Below are positions 7,739 to 16,632 of a stretch of 64,000 nucleotides of DNA, in pieces (within the stretch, counting starts at the first letter, position 1; the number at the start of each line of letters is the position of its first letter). Made by a program: the position numbers and the translations under genes. The stretch lies in contig NZ_GG697141.2 of assembly GCF_000155955.1 (NCBI RefSeq), forward strand, positions 875,270-939,269, written 5' to 3'. The notes under the pieces are model-generated. The model was not told where the DNA came from. It saw only the letters and a list, made by a program, of their open reading frames with translations, and searched no databases. The DNA is from Mitsuokella multacida DSM 20544 (GTDB taxonomy: Bacteria > Bacillota > Negativicutes > Selenomonadales > Selenomonadaceae).

Positions 7739-8851
7739 ATGAATACAAGACAGAAAGCCCTGCGCACGGGGGCCATCTTCATCGCGCTGCTGGTGATTGC
7801 CGGCATCCTGCTGATGTACAGAGGCAACGATGCCGTCGCACTGGGCATGGAGAAGAAAGAGGGCATCCTGACGGCAGAGCAGGTCAAGATGTCGTTCGAT
7901 AGCGTGAGCGGCCGCCTGCTCAAGGAAGCCGTCAAGGAGGGCGATACGGTCAAGGCCGGTGACGTCATCATGGAGCTAGACCCGACGGACACGGACCTCT
8001 CGATCGAGCGCACGAAGGCGCAGATTGCTCAGCTCGACGCGCAGATCCGCTCGACGGGCGGCACGCAGTCCGTCAACTACATGAAGGCGGATTCGGATGA
8101 GCAGCAGAGCTTCCGCCAGATTGACCAGCAGCGCGCAGCCGTCTCGGCAGCGCAGGCCACGTTCAAGAACAGCCAGGTCGACTACAACCGCAAGGCGGCC
8201 CTGCTCGATGCCGGCGCCATCGCGAAGTCGCAGCTCGACGATGCGGAGATGGCCCTGAGCGTCGCTGAGGCCAATGTCACGCAGCAGCAGCAGCTCCTCG
8301 ACAAACTGCTGTCGGGCGCGCAGGATACAGGCAATACGGATTCCATCAACCTGCCGACGATTGCGCAGCAGCGTGAAGCGGCCGGCAACATGAGCAATGA
8401 TATCGACGCGCTCATGCAGCAGAAACAGGCGCTCGTCGTGCAGCTCAAGCAGCTCGAGGTCCAGAAGGAGCGCCTGACGCTGCGCGCACCGGAAGACGGC
8501 CGCATCATCAAGGTCCTCGCGAAAGAGGGCGAGATGGTCGCCGCTGGCACGCCGGTCGTGCTGCTCGAGAGCAACCGCAGCTACTACGATATCTACATCA
8601 GCGAGAAGCAGGCACAGGGACTCGCGGAGGGCGATACCATCACGGGCCGCACGGTAGCGGGCGATAAGCCAGTGGCTGGCACGATCCGCCTGCTGACGAA
8701 GGCACCGGGCTTTGCAGACCTCAAGCAGTCGCGCGAGAAGGGCCAGGCGGACCTCACGGCCTTCCAGGTCCGCATCGATGTGGACCCGCAGGACGGCGTG
8801 ATGCCGGGCATGACGATTGGGGTGAATGAACGTGAATTCACTAAGAGATGA
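7739..8851 (+). CDS. HlyD/EmrA-type membrane-fusion adaptor
   Basis: 370 residues: short cytoplasmic start, one membrane segment (about 12-26), a lipoyl-like half motif (LKEAVKEGDTVKAGDVIMEL), a long coiled-coil hairpin (about 85-250, rich in Gln/Ala), the second lipoyl half (LRAPEDGRIIKVLAKEGEMV) and a beta-barrel region. Such adaptors join an inner-membrane exporter to an outer-membrane channel, which fits a diderm cell. It overlaps the following permease gene by 26 bases, so the two probably form one exporter under the MarR regulator. The substrate is unknown. Confidence 0.88.
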   Translation: MNTRQKALRTGAIFIALLVIAGILLMYRGNDAVALGMEKKEGILTAEQVKMSFDSVSGRLLKEAVKEGDTVKAGDVIMELDPTDTDLSIERTKAQIAQLDAQIRSTGGTQSVNYMKADSDEQQSFRQIDQQRAAVSAAQATFKNSQVDYNRKAALLDAGAIAKSQLDDAEMALSVAEANVTQQQQLLDKLLSGAQDTGNTDSINLPTIAQQREAAGNMSNDIDALMQQKQALVVQLKQLEVQKERLTLRAPEDGRIIKVLAKEGEMVAAGTPVVLLESNRSYYDIYISEKQAQGLAEGDTITGRTVAGDKPVAGTIRLLTKAPGFADLKQSREKGQADLTAFQVRIDVDPQDGVMPGMTIGVNEREFTKR

Positions 8852-10034
8852 AGTCCGCTTCCTGTTCTCGGGGCAGGGCATGCCGTATGAGAAGGTCTGC
8901 CTGATGGTCGCAGCCGTCGTCTGCATCGTCCTTGGCCTCATGCTCAGCAGCAATTTCTCGCACGATGCGCGCGTGGTCGTCATCGACCTCGACAACTCGG
9001 CCTACAGCCATGAGCTCACGAGCCGCATCGACGCCTCGGAGTACATGAAGGTCACGGCCGTGCTCAACACGCCGGTCGATCCCTCGACGCTCTTCTACCG
9101 CGATCAGGCGGTCGCCGTCATCTACTTCCCGCGGGGACTCGAGAAGGACCGCTACACGGGCGCGGAGAATCACGTCGGCGTCTTCTACGATAACACGAAC
9201 ACAGCGCAGACCTCTGATATCAAGATCGCGCTCAACGAGCTTATCGGCCTCGACAATGCGGCCGAACAGGGCGATACGGGCAGCACGAACGACAGCATTA
9301 GCGGCACGATTGGCCTTGCGGACCGCAACCTCTTTAACCCGAGCGGTTCGAACTACAACGTCGAGGTACAGGGCTTCCTGTTCTTCTTCGGGTCGATGTT
9401 CTTCACGTTCGCGACGATCGGCATGGTGCCGAGGCTGCGCCTCTCGCATCAGCTCGATAAGATCCTGCTCGAAGGCACGCCGTGGGACATCCTCGTGCGC
9501 CTCGTGCCGTACGGCGCCTGCCTGGCCGTCTCCTTTGTCTTCGGCATGGCGATCCTGCGGCTCTTGGGCGACATGACGTTCTCGGGCAGCCTGCTGACCT
9601 TCCTGTTCGTGCAGGTCTTCTACGTCCTGACGGTCGGCACGATGAGCGTGCTGTTCGGCTGGACGGCGGCGAACCCGGGCATCGCCTCCTCGCGCATGAT
9701 CCTGTTCATCCCGGGCGGCTTCATCTTCGGCGGCCCGACGGGTCCGATTTCCTTCTATCCGGACTGGGTCGTCGCGGCGTCGCATCTCTTCCCGCTGACC
9801 TGGGAGTTCCACTTCGTGCGCGACATCATCGCGCGCGGCGCCGGTTTTGCGGACATCTCGAAGGAGTTCGGTGCCTTCCTGCTCTACATGGCCGTCGTCC
9901 TCATCCTGTTCTGCGCCAAGTTCTTCTCGGCGCGGCGTGCGCTTCTGAAGCGCCAGGCGCAGGACGAGCTTCATCGCCAGAAAATGCAGCAGCTGAGCCT
10001 CGAGGAGAGCGCAGCTGCCGGACAGGCGGAATAA
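8826..10034 (+). CDS. ABC-2 type permease (YhhJ/YbhR-like)
   Basis: 402 residues with the ABC-2 permease layout: one N-terminal membrane segment (about 24-42), a large extracytoplasmic domain (about 45-180, DARVVVIDLDNSAYS) and about five membrane segments in the C-terminal half, with FPLTWEFHFVRDI near the end. No ATPase gene is adjacent, although permeases of this family normally work with one, so the partner must be encoded elsewhere. The ATG at 8826 lies inside the end of the adaptor gene behind GGGGTG. A short hydrophilic tail (KRQAQDELHRQ) closes the protein. Confidence 0.82.
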   Translation: MNVNSLRDEVRFLFSGQGMPYEKVCLMVAAVVCIVLGLMLSSNFSHDARVVVIDLDNSAYSHELTSRIDASEYMKVTAVLNTPVDPSTLFYRDQAVAVIYFPRGLEKDRYTGAENHVGVFYDNTNTAQTSDIKIALNELIGLDNAAEQGDTGSTNDSISGTIGLADRNLFNPSGSNYNVEVQGFLFFFGSMFFTFATIGMVPRLRLSHQLDKILLEGTPWDILVRLVPYGACLAVSFVFGMAILRLLGDMTFSGSLLTFLFVQVFYVLTVGTMSVLFGWTAANPGIASSRMILFIPGGFIFGGPTGPISFYPDWVVAASHLFPLTWEFHFVRDIIARGAGFADISKEFGAFLLYMAVVLILFCAKFFSARRALLKRQAQDELHRQKMQQLSLEESAAAGQAE

Positions 10035-10049
10035 GGGGGGAGAAAACTG

Positions 10050-10583
10050 ATGGAAAGGGATAAACTGATTGAGGAGATACAGACCCGAGAGCCGCAGGCC
10101 ATCCACTGCGACCGCATCCTCGTGCCGACGGACGGCTCGGGGCAGGCCTTCCGGGCCGTCAATGAGGCCATCCACATCGCGGCCATGACGGGCGCGCACC
10201 TGACGGTCCTCATGGTCGTCGACCTCAACAAGCACGTGGCCGCCTTTGAGCAGGTCAGCCTCAGCGGCTATGTGCCGGCGGAGCTCAAGATCGCAGCCTA
10301 CCAGTTTCTCGCGGATCTCATGCACATGATTCCGCCGGAGATCAAGGCGAGGACGCGCGTCGAGGTCGGCAATCCCGGCGAAGTGATCGTTGATGTGGCC
10401 GACGAGGAGCAGAGCGACCTCATTGTCATGGGCTCGCGCGGCTTCGGCACGTTCCGCAGCATGCTCGTCGGCTCTGTCTCCCACTACGTCCTGCAGCAGG
10501 CGCACTGCCCCGTCCTCATCGTCAAGGGCATGCCGGATGACTGGGACGAGGAGGACTCCTACCTCGGCGAATCGGACGACTGA
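10050..10583 (+). CDS. Universal stress protein (UspA family)
   Basis: 177 residues. A UspA fold starts at about residue 20 with DRILVPTDGS, and the ATP-binding signature G-x2-G-x9-G-S appears as MGSRGFGTFRSMLVGSVS near residues 128-145, followed by CPVLIVK. The ATP-binding residues are intact, so it is likely of the nucleotide-binding type. It begins 15 bases after the permease stop and may be part of the same transcript, though its role with the exporter is not evident. Confidence 0.88.
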   Translation: MERDKLIEEIQTREPQAIHCDRILVPTDGSGQAFRAVNEAIHIAAMTGAHLTVLMVVDLNKHVAAFEQVSLSGYVPAELKIAAYQFLADLMHMIPPEIKARTRVEVGNPGEVIVDVADEEQSDLIVMGSRGFGTFRSMLVGSVSHYVLQQAHCPVLIVKGMPDDWDEEDSYLGESDD

Positions 10584-10621
10584 GAGATAGTCGTGAAATA
10601 GAGTTGCTATATTTTGCCAGA

Positions 10622-10666
10622 AAGATGCCACCTGCTGTAAAATCCATCTACAGCAGGTGGCATCTT
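10622..10666 (+). other. Long 18-bp hairpin without U-tract
   Basis: A perfect inverted repeat AAGATGCCACCTGCTGTA / TACAGCAGGTGGCATCTT with a 9-base loop sits between uspA and iorA. No T-run follows on either side, so a classical intrinsic terminator is doubtful. It could terminate inefficiently, protect mRNA ends or bind a protein. A TATAAT at 10680-10685 follows. Confidence 0.65.
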
Positions 10667-10721
10667 GTTGCGTCACATAGTATAATAAAGGGGTATTATC
10701 GAAATTTGGGGAGAGAAAGCT

Positions 10722-12566
10722 ATGCATGCAGAATATCTGATGGGCAATGAGGCCATCGCCATGGGGGCGGTCGCGGCCGGCGTCAATGTCGTCGCCGGCT
10801 ATCCGGGCACGCCGTCGACGGAAGTCCTCGAGACAGTTGCCCGGCACAATCCGGATGGGAAGATCCACGTGGAGTGGTCGACGAACGAGAAGGCCGGCAT
10901 GGAGGTGGCGGCAGGGGCGGCTTACTCCGGCGCCCGCGCCCTCGTGACGATGAAGCAGGTCGGCCTCAACGTCGCCTCGGACCCGCTGATGAGCCTCGAG
11001 TATCTCGGCGTCAAGGGCGGCCTCGTCGTGCTCGTCGCCGATGACCCGGGGCCGATTTCGTCGCAGACGGAGCAGGACACGCGCCACTTCGCCTCGTTTG
11101 CCAAGGTCCCGTGCTTCGACCCCGCGAGCGTGCAGGAAGCCTATGAGATGATCCAGGAAGCGTTCGACTTCTCGGAGCGCTACCACACGCCCGTCTTCCT
11201 GCGCCCGACGACGCGCATCGACCACGGCTACGCCTCCATCACAGTCAAGGACGAGAGCGAGTATCGCGTCCATGAACCCGAGGGCTTCGTGCGCGATCCA
11301 GCGCGCTGGGTCATCTTCCCGCGCCTCTCGTACCGGGCGCATCAGGAGATCGAGCGGCGCAACGAGGAACTCAGCGAGGTCTTTTCCTCGTATGCGCGCA
11401 ATCAGGTGGAGCAGGGCGCCTGCCGCCGCGGCATCGCGACGCAGGGCGTCAGCTACTCGTACGCCGCAGAGACGCTCGCAGAGCGGGCGGCAGAGGGGAA
11501 GGAAATGCCGCGCGTGTTCAAGGTCGCGACGCCGTTCCCATTCCCTGAGAAGCTCGCGGTCGAATTCCTGCAGGGGCTCGACGAGGTGCTCTGCCTCGAG
11601 GAGCTCGACCCCGTCATCGAACGCGAGCTCATCTTCCTCTGCGGCAAGTACCAGCTGCCTGTCAGGATCCGCGGCAAGCTCACAGGCGACGTCAAGCGGG
11701 CCGGCGAGAACACGCGCGATACGGTCTATGACGATATCGCTGCGTTCATGGGGTGGCCCAAGGCGGAGCCCGCGGCGCTGCCGGAACCACCAGTCTCCGT
11801 CGTGCGCCCGCCGGTGCTCTGTGCCGGCTGTCCGCATCGCGCTTCGTTCTACGCAGTCAAGCGCGCGATGAAAGGCCAGAAGAGCGTCTTCTGCGGCGAC
11901 ATCGGCTGCTACACGCTCGGCAACGCTATGCCGCTCGACATGGTCGACACCTGCCTCTGCATGGGCGCAGGCATCGACATCGCGCAGGGCATCGGCGCTG
12001 TGACGCCCGGTATGAAGTGCTTTGCCTTCGTCGGCGATTCGACGTTCTTCGCCTCGTCGATCACGGGCATCATCAACGGTGTCTACAATCAGGCGGACCT
12101 CACGGTCTGCATCCTCGACAACTCGACGACGGCCATGACGGGCCACCAACCGCATCCGGGCACGGGCCATACGATGATGGGCCAGATCGTCGACAAGGTC
12201 TCCATCGAGGCGACGCTTCGGGGCATCGGCGTCAAGACGGTGCGCACGGTCGATCCGCTCGACCTCGAGGCTGCCATCGCGACGGTCAAAGAGGTGGTTG
12301 CAGAGCCGGGTGTCAAGGCCATCATCTTCAAGTCGCCGTGCATCGCGATCGTCAAGCCGCTCGGCAGGGCCGAGGTCCTGCAGGATGCCTGCCGCAAGTG
12401 CAAGAAATGCATTCGCGAGATCGGCTGCCCGGGCATCGTCGTGGAGGATGGGAACATCAAGATCGACGCTTCGCAGTGCACGGGCTGTGGCATCTGCGCG
12501 GACATCTGCCCGTTCGATGCCATCGAAGTCACACCGTTTGCGAAGAGAGAAGGGGGCGCGAAATGA
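10722..12566 (+). CDS. iorA: Indolepyruvate ferredoxin oxidoreductase, alpha subunit
   Basis: 614 residues. The N terminus (NEAIAMGAVAAGVNVVAGYPGTPSTE) is the pyrimidine-binding domain of 2-oxoacid:ferredoxin oxidoreductases; the cited stretch is a partial reading around residues 9-34. A thiamine-diphosphate domain occupies about 365-545 (CAGCPHR, GDIGCYTLG, GDSTFF). A C-terminal ferredoxin-like part carries two Cys clusters (CRKCKKC and CTGCGICADICP). The enzyme oxidatively decarboxylates aryl pyruvates to aryl-acetyl-CoA and reduces ferredoxin. The stop overlaps the iorB start (ATGA), and a phenylacetate-CoA ligase follows. Confidence 0.92.
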   Translation: MHAEYLMGNEAIAMGAVAAGVNVVAGYPGTPSTEVLETVARHNPDGKIHVEWSTNEKAGMEVAAGAAYSGARALVTMKQVGLNVASDPLMSLEYLGVKGGLVVLVADDPGPISSQTEQDTRHFASFAKVPCFDPASVQEAYEMIQEAFDFSERYHTPVFLRPTTRIDHGYASITVKDESEYRVHEPEGFVRDPARWVIFPRLSYRAHQEIERRNEELSEVFSSYARNQVEQGACRRGIATQGVSYSYAAETLAERAAEGKEMPRVFKVATPFPFPEKLAVEFLQGLDEVLCLEELDPVIERELIFLCGKYQLPVRIRGKLTGDVKRAGENTRDTVYDDIAAFMGWPKAEPAALPEPPVSVVRPPVLCAGCPHRASFYAVKRAMKGQKSVFCGDIGCYTLGNAMPLDMVDTCLCMGAGIDIAQGIGAVTPGMKCFAFVGDSTFFASSITGIINGVYNQADLTVCILDNSTTAMTGHQPHPGTGHTMMGQIVDKVSIEATLRGIGVKTVRTVDPLDLEAAIATVKEVVAEPGVKAIIFKSPCIAIVKPLGRAEVLQDACRKCKKCIREIGCPGIVVEDGNIKIDASQCTGCGICADICPFDAIEVTPFAKREGGAK

Positions 12567-13150
12567 TGCAGAAGAATATCATCCTGACGGGCGTCGGCGG
12601 CCAGGGCACGGTGCTCGCCTCGAAGCTCATCGCGGCGGCGGCCATGGCCAAGGGGCTGCCCGTCATGAGCGCGGAGACAATCGGCATGGCCCAGAAGGGC
12701 GGCGCGGTCTTCAGCCACCTGCGTATCGGCGAAGGCGTCAAGAGCCCGATGATCCGGCGCGGCACGGCGGATCTGCTGCTGGCCTTTGAGCCGGCGGAGG
12801 CCGTGCGCATGCTGCCCTACCTCAGGAAGGGCGGCATGGTCGTCGTCAACTCGCACCCCATCATGCCCGTCACAGCAGCGCTGCAGGGCACGGATTACAC
12901 GGGGGCGGAGATGGTCGCGTACCTTCAGGAGCATGCAGAGCACGTCCTCGTGCTCGACGGCCAGAAGGCGGTCGAAGCCATCGGCAACCCGAAGACGCTC
13001 AACGTCATCATGCTCGGCGCAGCGCTCGCGAGCGGTGCACTTGACTTCCTGACGGAAGAAGATGTACTCGCGGCCATCCGCCAGAAGGTCAAGCCGAAGT
13101 TCGTCGCGCTCAACGAGAAGGCACTGCGCTACGCTTCGTCGCTGGTGTAA
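12563..13150 (+). CDS. iorB: Indolepyruvate ferredoxin oxidoreductase, beta subunit
   Basis: 195 residues with the gamma-type oxidoreductase signature at the start (ILTGVGGQGTVLASKL) and SAETIGMAQKGGAVFSH, which binds the CoA/diphosphate side in this family. The true start is the ATG overlapping the iorA stop, because the earlier in-frame sequence is antisense-like shadow of iorA. Forms the heterodimer with IorA. Confidence 0.92.
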   Translation: MMQKNIILTGVGGQGTVLASKLIAAAAMAKGLPVMSAETIGMAQKGGAVFSHLRIGEGVKSPMIRRGTADLLLAFEPAEAVRMLPYLRKGGMVVVNSHPIMPVTAALQGTDYTGAEMVAYLQEHAEHVLVLDGQKAVEAIGNPKTLNVIMLGAALASGALDFLTEEDVLAAIRQKVKPKFVALNEKALRYASSLV

Positions 13151-13177
13151 GGAATCAAAGATAAGGCAGGGAATCAT

Positions 13178-14413
13178 ATGGAAATCTCAAATGAACAGCT
13201 CGCGCTCGTCAATGAGCGCATCGCCCAGCTCCTCGAGGCAGACAGCTTCTACGGCAAGCGGCTGCGCGAATACGGCATCGACCACGTCGCAACGCCGGAG
13301 GAATTCAAGAAGCTGCCGTTCTCGGAGAAGAAGGACCTCCGCGACGCCTATCCGCTCGGTCTCATGAGCGTGCCGGAGGAGAAGATCGTGCGCATGCACT
13401 CCTCGTCGGGCACGACGGGCAAGCCCGTCATCATCCCGTATACGGCGCAGGACGTCGAGGACTGGGCCACGCAGTTCGCGCGCTGCTACGCGATGGCGGG
13501 CGTCACGAATCGCGACCGCGTGCAGATCACGCCGGGCTACGGCCTCTGGACGGCGGGCATCGGCTTCCAGGCCGGCTGCGAGAAGCTCGGCGCCATGGCC
13601 GTGCCGATGGGCCCCGGCAATACGGAGAAGCAGCTGCAGATGATGATGGACATGGAGAGCACAGTCCTCTGCGCGACGAGCTCCTATGCCCTGCTCTTGG
13701 CCGAGGAGATCGAGAAGCGCGGCATCAAGGACAAGATCCACCTGCGCAAGGGAATCATCGGCTCGGAGCGCTGGAGCGAGAAGATGCGCAAGGCCATCTG
13801 CGAGAAACTCGGCATCGATGCCTACGACATCTACGGCCTGACGGAGGTCTACGGCCCGGGCATCGGCATCAGCTGCGATGCGCACGACGGCATCCACTAC
13901 TGGGATGACTTCATCTACGTCGAGATCATCGACCCGCAGACGGGCGAGACGCTGCCTGACGGCGAGTGGGGCGAGATCGTCATCACGACGCTGCGCAAGG
14001 AGGGCGCGCCGCTCATCCGCTTCCGCACGCACGACCTCTCGCGCATCTTGCCGGGCGACTGCCCGTGCGGCAGCAAGTTCCCGCGGCTCGACACGATCCA
14101 GGGCCGCACGGACGACATGGTCAAGATCAAGGGCGTCAACCTCTTCCCCGCGCAGATCGAGGAAATCCTCAAGACCTTCCCCGAGGTCTCGAGCGAATAC
14201 CAGATCCACATCTCGCATCTCGACGGCAAGGACACGATGCGCCTCTACGTGGAGACGAACGGCAGCATCGACTTCCTCGACCTCGCGAAGCGCATCGCCG
14301 AGCGCGTCAAGAGCCGCATCGGCTTCACGCCGCTCGTCAAGGTCGTCGAGATCGGCGTCCTGCCGCGTTCCGAGAAGAAGACGAAGCGCGTGATCGATAC
14401 GCGCTATGAATGA
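13178..14413 (+). CDS. paaK: Phenylacetate-CoA ligase family (aryl-acid AMP-forming)
   Basis: 411 residues. The adenylate-forming P-loop SSSGTTGKP is at residues 75-83, the A5-like motif YGLTEVYGPG near 220 and a GRTDDMVKIKG hinge near 310. These features are typical of PaaK. In fermenting anaerobes such ligases next to iorAB activate or release aryl acetates (phenylacetate, indoleacetate), conserving ATP from aromatic amino acid breakdown when run backwards. The gene follows iorB after 27 bases, and its stop overlaps the start of the next gene. Confidence 0.88.
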   Translation: MEISNEQLALVNERIAQLLEADSFYGKRLREYGIDHVATPEEFKKLPFSEKKDLRDAYPLGLMSVPEEKIVRMHSSSGTTGKPVIIPYTAQDVEDWATQFARCYAMAGVTNRDRVQITPGYGLWTAGIGFQAGCEKLGAMAVPMGPGNTEKQLQMMMDMESTVLCATSSYALLLAEEIEKRGIKDKIHLRKGIIGSERWSEKMRKAICEKLGIDAYDIYGLTEVYGPGIGISCDAHDGIHYWDDFIYVEIIDPQTGETLPDGEWGEIVITTLRKEGAPLIRFRTHDLSRILPGDCPCGSKFPRLDTIQGRTDDMVKIKGVNLFPAQIEEILKTFPEVSSEYQIHISHLDGKDTMRLYVETNGSIDFLDLAKRIAERVKSRIGFTPLVKVVEIGVLPRSEKKTKRVIDTRYE

Positions 14414-15347
14414 TGTGAACGATATGGATGATAAGTGCGATAGCAATGAGCCGCGGGAAATCATCACGGTCTGGCCCGACTTCGCGGACGCTTTCGTCTG
14501 CAAGGCTGATAGGTGCCAGCACACGTGCTGCCGCGGCTGGGAAATCGACATCGATGCGGCGACGACCGCGTATTATGATTCGCTTGAAGGCCCCATCGGC
14601 GAGGAACTGCGCGAGAACATCGACGCGCAGGCAGACGGCACGCATTCGTTCCATCTGACGCAGGATGAGCGCTGCCCCTTCCTGCGTGAGGACGGCCTCT
14701 GCCGCCTGATCCGCACGCTCGGGGAAGAGGCACTCTGCGAGGTCTGCACGATGCACCCGCGCTTCTTCATCATGAGCGGTCAGCTGGAGCTCGCGGGCTT
14801 CGGACTGGCCTGCGAGAAGGCGGTCGAGCTCTTGCTCGCGGCAGACAGCCTGCGCCTGCGGGCGGAGGGCGAGAGCAAGTCCTTTGACTTTGGCGCCCTG
14901 CTGGCCTTTCTGGGCAGGGAGGTGCCGCGCGAGTGGCTGCTGCCGCCGCGCGAGCTGACACTCGCGCAGTTCTCGTTCCTGCTCGCGCAGATGAAGGATA
15001 CCGAGCCCATCGACGCGGTATGGCCGCAGCAGCTCACGGCTCTGCGTCTGGACTGCCGGCAGCTGCTGCCGCGCTACGCGAAGCTGCTGTCTGAGCGGGG
15101 CGAGAGGGCGGCAGAGAAGCTCGTCTCGTACCTGCTCTACCGCCAGCTCAGCAAGGCGGATGCGTACGGCATGGAGGCGCTCTGCCGCTACGCACGCTGC
15201 AATGCGGCCTTCATCTACCTGCTGGCCGCCAAGACGCATGATTTGCCCGAGGCCGTGCGCCGCTGGTCCGAGCAGATCGAGTATGACGAGGAGAATACCG
15301 CACGCCTCATCGAAGCGTGCGGCCAGGTGCCGGCCATGTTCTTTTGA
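14406..15347 (+). CDS. FliB-like cysteine-cluster protein (flagellin lysine methylase family)
   Basis: 313 residues. The N-terminal half has the Cys arrangement of FliB/YkgJ-type proteins: FVCKADRCQHTCCRGWEID, then CPFLREDGLCRL, then ALCEVCTMHPR, consistent with a metal or Fe-S site. FliB methylates flagellin lysines in some bacteria, but no flagellar gene lies nearby and this copy is shorter than the usual ~400 residues, so the target is uncertain. The ATG lies 8 bases inside the paaK end, suggesting co-translation. Assignment rests on the Cys pattern only. Confidence 0.6.
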   Translation: MNDVNDMDDKCDSNEPREIITVWPDFADAFVCKADRCQHTCCRGWEIDIDAATTAYYDSLEGPIGEELRENIDAQADGTHSFHLTQDERCPFLREDGLCRLIRTLGEEALCEVCTMHPRFFIMSGQLELAGFGLACEKAVELLLAADSLRLRAEGESKSFDFGALLAFLGREVPREWLLPPRELTLAQFSFLLAQMKDTEPIDAVWPQQLTALRLDCRQLLPRYAKLLSERGERAAEKLVSYLLYRQLSKADAYGMEALCRYARCNAAFIYLLAAKTHDLPEAVRRWSEQIEYDEENTARLIEACGQVPAMFF

Positions 15348-15370
15348 GAAGTGGAGAAGTGGATAGGAGA

Positions 15371-15420
15371 GATGTCTCGTGCTGAGGGGGCTGCCTTCAG
15401 GGCGGGGCATCTTTGTTTTC
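15371..15420 (+). terminator. Probable intrinsic terminator before dinB
   Basis: Stem AGATGTCTCG (15371) / CGGGGCATCT (about 15403-15412), with two G-U pairs, followed by TTGTTTTC. It would end the iorAB-paaK operon. Confidence 0.6.
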
Positions 15421-15433
15421 AGGAGGGATGAGT

Positions 15434-16615
15434 ATGGAGCGGCTTGTCATGCATGTGGATATGGATGCGTTTTTTGCCTCGATCGAGCAGCGCGATCATG
15501 AGGAATACCGCGAGAAGCCGCTGATCGTCGGCGGGCTTTCGGGGCGCGGTGTCGTCTCGACGTGCTCGTACGAGGCGCGGCGCTTCGGCGTGCACTCGGC
15601 CATGCCGATCGTGCGGGCGCGGCGCCTCTGCCCGCAGGGCATCTTCGTGGAAGGTGATTATGCGAACTATAAGGCGGTGTCGCAGCAGATTTTTGCCATC
15701 TTTGCGCGCTATGCGCCTGTCGTCGAGCCGCTGTCCATCGACGAGGCCTTCCTCGACCTCACGGGCATGGAGCTCCTGATGGAGTCGCCGCGCGCTTACG
15801 CCGAGAAGCTCAAGGCAGAGATCCGCGAGAAGACGGGCCTTGTTGCATCTGTCGGTATTGCGCCGAATAAATTCCTTGCGAAACTGGCCTCAGATCTCGA
15901 GAAGCCGGACGGGCTCGTCATCATCACGGAGCAGACGAAGCAGGCCGTGTTGGACCCGCTGCCGGTTGGCCGCATCTGGGGCGTCGGGCAGAAGACGGCT
16001 GCAAGGCTCGAGGCCCTGCGCATCCGCACGATCGGTCAGCTGCGCCGGACGCCGCGCGAGCGGCTCGTCCGCGCTTTCGGCGCGCATATGGCAGACCATC
16101 TGCTCGCGCTGGCCTCGGGTATCGATACGAGGCCGGTGGCGCCGCGCGAACCGGCGAAGTCCATCGGCAAGGAGGTCACGTTCCCCACAGACATCGAGTC
16201 GGCCGAGGCGGTGGAGCGCGTCCTGCTCGCTCTTTCCGAGAAGGTCGGTTATCGCCTGCGCCGCCATGGCTGCAAGGGGCGGACCGTCCAGCTTAAACTG
16301 CGCCTCGGCGACTTCCGCACCTACACGCGGAGCCGCACCCTGGCGGAGGCGACGTGCTACGACCGGGAGATCTACGAGACGGCACTCGCATTCTACCGGG
16401 CGCTCGGCGTGAAGCAGGGCATCCGGCTGCTCGGCATCTCGGTCTCCGGCTTCGACACATCGGGCGCCATCTCACTCTTCCACGAGGAAGCGCGCAAGGA
16501 AAACCTCTACGCGGCCATCGATGCCATCAAGAAGCGCTTCGGTGAGCAGGGCATCACGAAGGCGCAGCTGCTCAAGAAGCGTGATGAGGATAAAGATAAC
16601 GGCGATGAGGTGTGA
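15434..16615 (+). CDS. dinB: DNA polymerase IV (Y family)
   Basis: 393 residues from the chosen ATG. Catalytic carboxylates are visible in MHVDMDAFFASIEQ at the start and in SIDEAFLDLTG near residue 100. YEARRFGVHSAMP and the helix-hairpin-helix region around IWGVGQKTAARLEALRI complete the pattern. It performs error-prone translesion synthesis. AGGAGGG ends at 15427, six bases before the ATG at 15434, so earlier in-frame TTG and ATG codons were rejected. The C terminus ends in KKRDEDKDNGDEV; the usual beta-clamp motif is not obvious. Confidence 0.92.
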   Translation: MERLVMHVDMDAFFASIEQRDHEEYREKPLIVGGLSGRGVVSTCSYEARRFGVHSAMPIVRARRLCPQGIFVEGDYANYKAVSQQIFAIFARYAPVVEPLSIDEAFLDLTGMELLMESPRAYAEKLKAEIREKTGLVASVGIAPNKFLAKLASDLEKPDGLVIITEQTKQAVLDPLPVGRIWGVGQKTAARLEALRIRTIGQLRRTPRERLVRAFGAHMADHLLALASGIDTRPVAPREPAKSIGKEVTFPTDIESAEAVERVLLALSEKVGYRLRRHGCKGRTVQLKLRLGDFRTYTRSRTLAEATCYDREIYETALAFYRALGVKQGIRLLGISVSGFDTSGAISLFHEEARKENLYAAIDAIKKRFGEQGITKAQLLKKRDEDKDNGDEV

Positions 16616-16632
16616 AACATATTCGTGAAGGT

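Noticed and set aside
8841-12170. Very long minus-strand open frame (over 1100 codons)
   Set aside because: It lies opposite well-supported genes (permease, uspA, iorA), crosses their gaps, and reads as Arg/Asp/His-rich low-complexity sequence. This is a by-product of strong third-position GC bias.
11753-12562. N-terminal extension of iorB by 270 codons
   Set aside because: The extension overlaps iorA in another frame and is Arg/His-rich; the ATG overlapping the iorA stop gives the normal family length.
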